A model generated the notes under the pieces. It was not told the DNA's origin. It saw nothing but the letters and a program-made list of their open reading frames with translations, and ran no database searches. Shown in pieces: positions 1 through 6,246 of a stretch of DNA of 12,883 nt (within the stretch, counting starts at the first letter, position 1; the number at the start of each line of letters is the position of its first letter). The position numbers and the translations under genes were made by a program. This DNA is from Tatlockia sp. (lineage in GTDB: Bacteria > Cyanobacteriota > Cyanobacteriia > Cyanobacteriales > Chroococcidiopsidaceae). The DNA lies in the NCBI GenBank assembly GCA_013698215.1, contig JACCVJ010000547.1, forward strand, positions 1 to 12,883. The letters run 5' to 3'.

Positions 1-249
1 GCTAATACCCACAACGAGAAGGCAACACCAAATCAAGCTTCCAGCACTTCAGCTAGGGCAGAACTGGTTGAAAAGCTACTTAGCCAAAGAACAGCGCCAG
101 TAAATCCGACTACACAACAGATGAAGCCGATGGAATGCGCCTGTTGCAAATCAATGATGAATAATATGCCTGGAATGCCGAACAAAATGCCAGGGATGAT
201 GAATAATATGCCAGGAATGACAGATAGCCCAAATAACCTACCTAAATAG
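1..249 (+). CDS. 3' end of a gene for a Met-rich, Cys-containing protein (5' end outside window)
   Basis: Frame 1 is open from the left edge to the TAG at 247-249 and gives 82 residues. The first ~40 are polar and low in complexity (Asn, Thr, Ser, Gln). Then comes a short Cys cluster of the form CACC (about residues 46-49). The tail is rich in Met, Pro, Gly and Asn: the unit MMNNMPGM occurs twice, with an intervening MPNKMPGM. Clustered Met-x-x-Met plus Cys is what soft-metal (copper or silver) binding tails look like, so a role in metal binding is possible, but this is inference from composition only. No catalytic domain falls inside the visible part. Coding is supported by in-frame repeats that keep the amino-acid pattern, and by a strong terminator directly after the stop codon. 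I do not recognise the family. Confidence 0.75.
   Translation, partial: ANTHNEKATPNQASSTSARAELVEKLLSQRTAPVNPTTQQMKPMECACCKSMMNNMPGMPNKMPGMMNNMPGMTDSPNNLPK
154..219 (+). repeat. In-frame 24-base tandem-like repeat coding MMNNMPGM
   Basis: Positions 154-177 and 196-219 are the same 24 bases apart from third-position changes (cct/cca). They are separated by an 18-base related spacer that itself codes for a MPxKMPG unit. The repeat keeps the reading frame and makes the Met-rich tail of the protein ending at 249. Confidence 0.8.
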
Positions 250-257
250 GGTTTTGA

Positions 258-303
258 TTACCCCTGCCCTAACGCCGTACAGTATAGCAGGGGTAACTTT
301 TTT
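258..303 (+). terminator. Rho-independent terminator of the Met-rich protein gene
   Basis: A perfect 10-bp stem is formed by TTACCCCTGC (258-267) and GCAGGGGTAA (287-296), with a 19-base loop. It is followed by C and six T residues (297-303). It lies 9 bases after the TAG stop at 249, the expected place for an intrinsic terminator on the plus strand. Confidence 0.8.
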
Positions 304-316
304 AGAAAAACTTTAC

Positions 317-481
317 ATGAACAAACTAAATTCAAATAATCGAACTTCTAAAAAAAGTAGAACCAATAGGGCGCTCAACTACGCTTTACCCATAGCCTTC
401 TTTACTACCTTGGTTGCAGATACAGAAATATGGTTTGCCCGTTTTAATCAAATGCCTATAGCAATCCTAAATCAGTTGTAA
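317..481 (+). CDS. Doubtful small ORF, 54 aa, hypothetical
   Basis: An ATG at 317 opens a 54-codon frame that ends in TAA at 479-481. The product would have a basic, Asn/Ser/Lys-rich start (about residues 1-22), one short hydrophobic stretch around residues 24-37, and a Trp/Phe-containing end. No clear ribosome binding site precedes the ATG. The frame can be extended upstream to a TTG at 254, but that start would lie within the terminator hairpin of the preceding gene, so it is unlikely. I recognise no family. It could be a chance ORF in the gap between two oppositely oriented genes. It is listed because nothing else explains 304-563. Confidence 0.2.
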   Translation: MNKLNSNNRTSKKSRTNRALNYALPIAFFTTLVADTEIWFARFNQMPIAILNQL

Positions 482-563
482 ACTTTGTAGGAGCGCAAAG
501 CACCAGGACTCTAAGAAATAATGTTCTATGAATCAAATCAGATTGCTATAGTCGTTAAGTCTT

Positions 564-1460
564 TTAGCTAATCCCGCTAAAAAAGCTCATTGCTGGGAAG
601 GGAAATAATCGCGCAATCCAAAATACAACTAAAAATGCGATCGCAATACCATCAATTGTTTTTAACTTTAACTGCTGCCATTGGACGCGATGAAGATTTG
701 GGCTAGTAAAACCCCGGACTGTCATCGCATTAGCCATTTGATCGGCTCTTAATAACAAATTTTCTAATAATCGCTCGGCTACTAGCATCCATACTCTAAT
801 TCCTCCCTTAACACCGAGCTTTTGCCAATTGATGGCGCGGGTATTGACAGAGCGAATTAAGTTTTGGACTTCTTCTAAAACCAAAGGAATAAACCGCAAA
901 GATAAGGTTAGTGTCAAAGCAATTTCTGTAACCGGAACTTTAAAACGGCGCAAAGGACGCATTAAGCTTTCAATTCCGGCGGTAATTTCCTCTGGGGCGG
1001 TGGTTAGTAAGTAAAGATTGCTGCTGTAAATTACGTTAAACATCAGTGTACTAACCCGAATTGCCAAATCGAGCGATCGCCGAGTAATAGTAAATCGCTC
1101 GATTTGGAATAGGATGTATTCGTAGTCTGAAGCCTTGGCAATACTTGGTACTGGTGGTAAGCGGGGTTGGTACTTGACATTAAAAGAGTCTGGGACAAAA
1201 GCACCTAACAGAAACACAAAGCCAGAGAGTAGCAACAAAAACCCCATTTGTTGCCGCCAAGCTCGAAACGGAATTTTTGCCGTCAGAGTAATCGCAATTA
1301 GCATGACTACCAAAGCAATCCGCCAAGGTGCAGTGGCTAAAATAGGTGCAGCTAAAAAACTTAACAGCCAAAATAGCTTTACTCTGGGATCTATTTTGTG
1401 CAGCCAAGTAATCGGTTGTTCTAGGTATAGCCCTAGGGGAAGATTTCGCAGTAAATCCAT
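564..1460 (-). CDS. Energy-coupling factor (ECF) transporter transmembrane T component, CbiQ/EcfT-like
   Basis: A 298-residue membrane protein of the CbiQ/EcfT family. In ECF uptake systems this subunit joins the ATPase pair to a substrate-binding S component in the cytoplasmic membrane. Visible features are the family start HKIDPRVKL (residues 21-29), hydrophobic segments near 30-60, 72-90, 135-152, 178-195 and 268-288, and the two coupling-helix motifs in the cytoplasmic loop. Those motifs are weaker than consensus: NTRAI at 206-210 and AMTVRG at 245-250, where A-R-G forms are usual. The gene follows der on the same strand after 77 bases and is probably cotranscribed with it. A CbiQ-family gene beside der is, to my recollection, common in cyanobacteria. 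No ATPase or S-component gene is nearby, so the substrate cannot be inferred, and the ATPases would have to be shared from elsewhere. Confidence 0.85.
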   Translation of the reverse strand: MDLLRNLPLGLYLEQPITWLHKIDPRVKLFWLLSFLAAPILATAPWRIALVVMLIAITLTAKIPFRAWRQQMGFLLLLSGFVFLLGAFVPDSFNVKYQPRLPPVPSIAKASDYEYILFQIERFTITRRSLDLAIRVSTLMFNVIYSSNLYLLTTAPEEITAGIESLMRPLRRFKVPVTEIALTLTLSLRFIPLVLEEVQNLIRSVNTRAINWQKLGVKGGIRVWMLVAERLLENLLLRADQMANAMTVRGFTSPNLHRVQWQQLKLKTIDGIAIAFLVVFWIARLFPFPAMSFFSGIS

Positions 1461-1537
1461 TAGTGCAACTTGTAGCGCCGTAATCTAATCTAATTGACAT
1501 CGGGGAAAATTATCAAAATTTCACCATTGCCCTATTG

Positions 1538-2914
1538 CTAGTAGCTTTTAACGCGAGTAGCACGATTAGCTGTACTGCCAGTATCTTCTACATCACGAAC
1601 TTTTTTGCTGCGCCAAAACAACCTAATCGGAGTACCAATAAACCCTAGTTGCTGACGAAATTGCCTTTCAATGTAACGCTTGTAGTTTTCATGAAAGCGG
1701 GAAGCTTCATTAACAAATAATGCGATCGCTGGGGGCTGTGTACTTACTTGAGTACCGTAATAAATCTTACCTTGACGACCTTGGCGGCTGGTAGGTGGTG
1801 AATGCCAGCGTAGGGCTTCTTCTAGCACTTCATTAATTACAGAAGTTGTGACGCGGCGTTTGTGGGCGGTGGCGGCGATATCAGCTAATTCGAGGATTTT
1901 TTCAACGCGCTGCCCAGTTTTAGCACTGACAAAAATCATTTCTGCCCATTCAATAAAATACAGCCGCTCTTTAAGGGTTTTTTCGTGGTCGTAAATTGTG
2001 TAAGAATCTTTTTCTACAGCATCCCATTTATTAATTACTACGACACAAGCTCTGCCTTCTTCTTCAATCCGCGCTACTAATTTTTGATCTTGCTCCGTAA
2101 CGCCGTCTTCGGCATCAAGTACCAGCAAAACCACATCGGCGCGACGGATAGCTTTAAACGCGCGGTTGATGCCAAAAAATTCGGCTCCGTATTCCACATT
2201 TTTTTTGCGCCGAATGCCTGCGGTGTCGATTAAACGGTAGGTTTTGCCATCCCTTTCAATTACAGTATCGATCGCATCGCGGGTTGTGCCAGAAATCGGA
2301 CTAACGATCGCTCTATTTTCACCAACAAAAGCGTTTAGTAAGCTAGATTTGCCCACATTTGGTCGTCCAACGATCGCTATTTTTGTTTCCTCTACGTCTG
2401 GAAGCTGGTCATTATGGGGTAAGTGGGCAATTACCGCGTCTAATAATTCTCCCGTACCATTGCCATGAATCCCTGACATGGGGAAAGGTTCGCCTAAGCC
2501 TAGCTCCCAAAACTGCGCCGCTTGGGTTAAACCAAGTTCGGCAGATTCGCATTTATTGACGGCTAGAACCACGGGGACGCTTTGTTGGCGCAACCATTGG
2601 GCAATTTCTTCATCGGCGGCGCAAATCCCCGCTTGACCGTCTACGATGAACAGGGCAGCACTTGCTTCTTTGAGGGCTAGGGCAGCTTGTTCGCGGATCA
2701 TTGGTAAAAATTCGGTGTCATCGTCAAAGACTAACCCGCCAGTATCGACGACGACAAAATCGCGATCGCCCCAGAAGGCATTTAGATAAGTGCGATCGCG
2801 GGTAATTCCTGGTTCATCGTACACAATAGCCGCGTTCGTCCCTGCCAGACGGTTTACTATTGTAGATTTGCCCACATTGGGACGGCCGATAATTGCGACT
2901 ATTGGTAGAGACAT
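1538..2914 (-). CDS. der: GTPase Der (EngA), ribosome assembly factor
   Basis: A 458-residue double-Era-like GTPase that acts in maturation of the 50S ribosomal subunit. The first G domain has the P-loop GRPNVGKS at 10-17, DTGG at 57-60 and NKCE at 120-123. The usual G4 motif is NKxD, so Glu in place of Asp in the first domain is a small deviation. The second G domain has GRPNVGKS at 183-190, DTAG at 230-233 and NKWD at 295-298. The rest, from about 355, is the KH-like C-terminal domain. Length is normal for the family. The start ATG (2912-2914) gives the canonical short N-terminus directly before the first beta strand. The gene is divergent from chlD (109 bases apart), and ecfT follows it. 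Confidence 0.97.
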   Translation of the reverse strand: MSLPIVAIIGRPNVGKSTIVNRLAGTNAAIVYDEPGITRDRTYLNAFWGDRDFVVVDTGGLVFDDDTEFLPMIREQAALALKEASAALFIVDGQAGICAADEEIAQWLRQQSVPVVLAVNKCESAELGLTQAAQFWELGLGEPFPMSGIHGNGTGELLDAVIAHLPHNDQLPDVEETKIAIVGRPNVGKSSLLNAFVGENRAIVSPISGTTRDAIDTVIERDGKTYRLIDTAGIRRKKNVEYGAEFFGINRAFKAIRRADVVLLVLDAEDGVTEQDQKLVARIEEEGRACVVVINKWDAVEKDSYTIYDHEKTLKERLYFIEWAEMIFVSAKTGQRVEKILELADIAATAHKRRVTTSVINEVLEEALRWHSPPTSRQGRQGKIYYGTQVSTQPPAIALFVNEASRFHENYKRYIERQFRQQLGFIGTPIRLFWRSKKVRDVEDTGSTANRATRVKSY

Positions 2915-2968
2915 AAAAGTAAAAGAGGCTGGAAAAAAATGCTTTGTGTTTATATTTTAGCTATGTCT

Positions 2969-2996
2969 TTGGTGAGGTAGTTAAATTTGATATGCT
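2969..2996 (+). promoter_or_regulatory. Possible sigma-70-type promoter for chlD
   Basis: In the 109-base divergent gap between der and chlD, TTGGTG (2969-2974) and TATGCT (2991-2996) are spaced by 16 bases on the plus strand. An AGGAG (3001-3005) lies further downstream, but 18 bases before the chlD ATG, which is too far for ordinary Shine-Dalgarno spacing. Both boxes deviate from consensus, so this is only a candidate. Confidence 0.3.
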
Positions 2997-3023
2997 GATC
3001 AGGAGCAACTAACCATAAAAACC

Positions 3024-4988
3024 ATGCCCTCTCTTTCAATTTCTACTTTTCCCCTCACGGCTGTAGTGGGTCAAGAAGCCATAAAATTGGCTTTATTGCT
3101 AGTAGCTGTAGATCCAGGATTGGGGGGAATTGCGATTTCTGGTAGGCGTGGTACGGCTAAATCAGTGATGGCGCGGGCGCTGCATGACTTATTGCCACCG
3201 ATTGAAGTAATTACAGGTAGCATATTCAACGAAGAAGCAGAAACCGATAACCTTGATACAAAAGTAATTCCGGCTCCTTTCGTGCAAATTCCTCTCGGTA
3301 TTACCGAAGATCGGTTGCTTGGCTCGGTAGATGTAGAGCAGTCGGTAAAATCTGGAGAATCAGTATTTCAGCCCGGTATACTTGCTCAAGCCCACCGGGG
3401 AGTTTTGTATGTAGACGAAATTAATTTATTAGATGACCAAATTAGCAATCAGTTATTGACGGTTTTAAGCGAAGGGCGCAACTTTATCGAACGAGAAGGT
3501 ATTAGTTTCGATCATCCTTGCAAACCTTTATTTGTAGCTACTTACAATCCTGAAGAAGGTAATTTAAGAGAACATTTGCTCGATCGCATTGCAATTACTT
3601 TAAGCGCCGATGCCATTTTGGGTTTAGATCAAAGAGTCCAAGCTGTAGACCAAGTTATTCAATACTCCGCCTCTCCTCAAGAGTTTTTACAACAGTACGA
3701 CGAAGACTTAGACAATCTCAAAACTCAAATTATTCTGGCGCGAGAATGGCTCAAAGATGTCACTATCAGCCAAGAACAAATTATTTATCTAGTTGATGAA
3801 GCGATCCGCGCTGGGGTACAAGGACATAGAGCCGAATTATTTGCGGCTAAAGTAGCTAAAGCGGCGGCGGCGATAGATGGACGAAACCGGGTGAATGCGG
3901 AAGATTTGCGCCGGGGAGTAGAACTCGCGATCGTTCCTAGAGCTACAATTATTCAAACGCCCCCAGAGGACGCGCCACCCCCTCCGCCACCACCTCCCCA
4001 AAATCAAGACCAATCCCAGCAAGAGCAAGACGAGCAAGAAGAACCTGACGAACCTGACGAACCCCAAAAAGAAGAAGAACAGCCTAGTATTCCTGAAGAA
4101 TTTGTTTTTGACGCGGAGGGGGTAATTTTAGATCCCAGCGTGTTGTATTTTGCTCAAATGGCGCAAAAGCGAGGTAAATCTGGCGCTCGGAGCGTGATTT
4201 ATTCCGACGATCGCGGACGTTATATCAAACCAATGTTGCCTAAAGGTGCGGTGCGCCGCATTGCCGTAGATGCAACCCTTAGAGCGGCTGCACCCTACCA
4301 AAAAGCCCGCCGCGAAAGTCAACCAGATAAGCGGGTAATAGTCGAACAAGGCGATGTGCGCGTCAAACGTTTAGTTCGTAAAGCTGGAGCGTTAATTGTC
4401 TTTGTCGTCGATGCGTCAGGCTCTATGGCATTAAATCGGATGCAATCAGCCAAGGGTGCAGTATTGCGCCTGTTAACAGAAGCCTACGAAAACCGCGATC
4501 AAATATCTTTGATTCCCTTTCGCGGTGAACAAGCAGAAGTTTTATTACCCCCCACTCGTTCAATTTCCGCCGCCAAAAAGCGGCTAGAACGAATGCCTTG
4601 CGGCGGCGGTTCCCCCCTAGCTCACGGCTTAACTCAGGCGGTGAGAGTCGGCACTAATGCCCAAATGAGCGGCGATATTGGGCAGGTAGTCATTGTCGCA
4701 ATTACCGATGGACGCGGGAATATTTCTTTATCGCGCAGTTTGGGCGAAACTATCCCCGAAGGCGAAAAACCCGATATCAAAGCCGAGTTACTCAACATTG
4801 CAGCGAGAATTCGGGCTTTAGGGATGCAGTTGTTGGTAATTGATACCGAAAATAAGTTTATTTCTACGGGGTTTGCGAAGGAATTGGCGACAACTTCGGG
4901 GGGAAAGTATTACCATTTGCCAAAAGCTACCGATAGCGCGATCGCATCAGTGACTAAGGGTGCTATGGCAGATTTGCGATCGCGTTAG
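3024..4988 (+). CDS. chlD: Magnesium chelatase subunit D (protoporphyrin IX Mg-chelatase)
   Basis: A 654-residue subunit of the ChlH-ChlI-ChlD enzyme that inserts Mg2+ into protoporphyrin IX, the committed step to chlorophyll. The N-terminal AAA+ domain is ChlI-like: a P-loop GRRGTAKS at 40-47 (Ala where ChlI has Gly) and a Walker B with D131-E132. A proline run followed by a Gln/Glu/Asp-rich acidic linker covers about 313-355. The C-terminal von Willebrand A domain carries the MIDAS motif DASGS at 463-467. Length and the sequence around the start match cyanobacterial ChlD proteins. The 3' end holds two HIP1 octamers (4938-4945, 4976-4983). Its last 108 bases are repeated at 8073-8180, so an insertion took place at this gene end. 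The reading frame stays intact and the protein should be functional. Confidence 0.97.
   Translation: MPSLSISTFPLTAVVGQEAIKLALLLVAVDPGLGGIAISGRRGTAKSVMARALHDLLPPIEVITGSIFNEEAETDNLDTKVIPAPFVQIPLGITEDRLLGSVDVEQSVKSGESVFQPGILAQAHRGVLYVDEINLLDDQISNQLLTVLSEGRNFIEREGISFDHPCKPLFVATYNPEEGNLREHLLDRIAITLSADAILGLDQRVQAVDQVIQYSASPQEFLQQYDEDLDNLKTQIILAREWLKDVTISQEQIIYLVDEAIRAGVQGHRAELFAAKVAKAAAAIDGRNRVNAEDLRRGVELAIVPRATIIQTPPEDAPPPPPPPPQNQDQSQQEQDEQEEPDEPDEPQKEEEQPSIPEEFVFDAEGVILDPSVLYFAQMAQKRGKSGARSVIYSDDRGRYIKPMLPKGAVRRIAVDATLRAAAPYQKARRESQPDKRVIVEQGDVRVKRLVRKAGALIVFVVDASGSMALNRMQSAKGAVLRLLTEAYENRDQISLIPFRGEQAEVLLPPTRSISAAKKRLERMPCGGGSPLAHGLTQAVRVGTNAQMSGDIGQVVIVAITDGRGNISLSRSLGETIPEGEKPDIKAELLNIAARIRALGMQLLVIDTENKFISTGFAKELATTSGGKYYHLPKATDSAIASVTKGAMADLRSR
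4881..4988 (+). repeat. Direct repeat copy A: 3' end of chlD
   Basis: These 108 bases code for the last 35 residues of ChlD and its stop codon. They match 8073-8180 without gaps at 96 of 108 positions. The similarity stops exactly after the TAG: the next bases (tttgatac versus aaaggaat) are unrelated. This copy is in frame with the intact gene and marks the left border of the restriction-modification island. Confidence 0.95.
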
Positions 4989-5188
4989 TTTGATACTTAA
5001 AACTATTGGCTAAAAAGTTTAAAGTAATAACTCTTAAAGACCTGTGATAGGAATACACTGTGACTTGTGTTCGCTGCGTTTACCTGACTTGTTGTCTATT
5101 CTTTTGAGCAAAACTTGTATAGAAGATTAATTTTGAACGTACCACTAATCTTGTCTTATTTTTGCACCCTTTTGTAATTAATATAAAA

Positions 5189-6208
5189 ATGGCTGAATAT
5201 AAACGTACCGTAGAAGAATTAAAAGACAATGCTGTTTTCTTTTGGCCTAAAGATTTAATTGATAAAGAGGCATCTATCAGTGTTATACCAACTTTACTCA
5301 ATACTCAAACTAAATTTATAAGTATTCTTGATGTTGCAGATTCGTCCCCTATTGCTTGGAAGCTTGCTCTCGATATTACTCAAGAAATATACCCTAACCT
5401 GTTTTTAAAGCACTTAATGGTTATTTCAGATGTAGGAGTAGAACCTTTAAAAAACATTAATTTCAAAGTAATGTTTCCTCAAAAAACAATGACTTATATC
5501 TGGAAAAATAAATTGTATGACTATACATTTCAAGAATTATTAGATAAATCGTCTTTGAGTAGTTCTAAGCTCTGCGTAGACAGTAAAGGATTGCTTAAGC
5601 CTTGCATCTTAACTCCCCTTTTAGAAGATGTAATTATGCTCCTTATGTATGCTGGTATATCAACGGATGAATTTGTAGATGAAGGACTTAAGGAAAAATG
5701 TGTAATCGGCTCTCTTCTTGGCAAAAGAGACGAAATTAAACAATTTGTAAAACAAAAATATATTTGGGTAAGTCGCATAACAGCTGGTGCAACTTCAAAT
5801 ACAATGGGACAACTTGCTCAAAGGTATGTTTTAGAAAAATTACAAGATAAGCTGCCAAATTGGAATTTGAATAGTAACGGTTCAATTCCTGGAGTAAGTC
5901 ATAATAATGGTAAAACCGATATGTCATTTGATATTGTTGTGTGTTCCCCTCAAAACAAATGGTGTGCCATTGAAGTTAGTTTTCAATTTACGACTAATAG
6001 TACAATAGAGCGTAAGTCTGGTCAGGCAGAGTCACGAGCAAATTTACTTAAAGAAGCCGGTCATAAAATCGCATATGTTATTGATGGTGCAGGTAACTTT
6101 AAACGTTCTTCAGCATTACGAAACATTTGTAATTACAGTGATTGTACCGTAGCATTTAGTCTAGCTGAAATCGGATTATTAGTTGAATTTTTACAAGCAT
6201 CTTTATAA
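5189..6208 (+). CDS. Type II restriction endonuclease, PD-(D/E)xK-like
   Basis: A 339-residue protein lying 38 bases upstream of a DNA methyltransferase gene in the same orientation, so most likely the nuclease that cuts DNA left unmethylated by that partner. The probable catalytic core is in the C-terminal third: D244 and D248 in TDMSFDIVV, then E262 in the strand AIEVSFQ, followed by TTNSTIERKSGQA. The position that normally holds the catalytic Lys is Ser264 (ExS), and K276 in the following helix is a possible substitute. The family assignment rests on this motif and on the neighbour; the recognition sequence cannot be told. I chose the ATG at 5189, because the frame's extension to a TTG at 5162 adds nine residues without a ribosome binding site. 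The leader before ATG is almost pure A/T and has no Shine-Dalgarno motif. Confidence 0.8.
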   Translation: MAEYKRTVEELKDNAVFFWPKDLIDKEASISVIPTLLNTQTKFISILDVADSSPIAWKLALDITQEIYPNLFLKHLMVISDVGVEPLKNINFKVMFPQKTMTYIWKNKLYDYTFQELLDKSSLSSSKLCVDSKGLLKPCILTPLLEDVIMLLMYAGISTDEFVDEGLKEKCVIGSLLGKRDEIKQFVKQKYIWVSRITAGATSNTMGQLAQRYVLEKLQDKLPNWNLNSNGSIPGVSHNNGKTDMSFDIVVCSPQNKWCAIEVSFQFTTNSTIERKSGQAESRANLLKEAGHKIAYVIDGAGNFKRSSALRNICNYSDCTVAFSLAEIGLLVEFLQASL

Positions 6209-6246
6209 ATAACTTAAATTTTAATTTTACTAAATAAAAATACAAA

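Noticed and set aside
829..1488. Plus-strand ORFs at 829-1014 and 1135-1488 opposite the transporter gene
   Set aside because: They are antisense shadows of the clear CbiQ-like gene, and their products look like random Lys/Ser/Thr-rich sequence.
3837..4349. Minus-strand ORFs inside chlD
   Set aside because: They are antisense to the proline/acid linker and vWA part of chlD. The Arg/Trp/Leu-rich product mirrors the proline codons.
4996..5023. Terminator after chlD
   Set aside because: AAACT/AGTTT gives only a five-bp, A/T-only stem without a T run.
5050..5075. Possible operator-like inverted repeat (ACAC...GTGT) before the nuclease gene
   Set aside because: Only four bases pair over an eight-base centre, there is no second copy, and no controller-protein gene is present in the island.
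5104..5123. Promoter TTGAGC / TATAGA for the nuclease gene
   Set aside because: The spacing is only 8 bases; the alternative -35 at 5092 gives 20. Neither fits a normal promoter.
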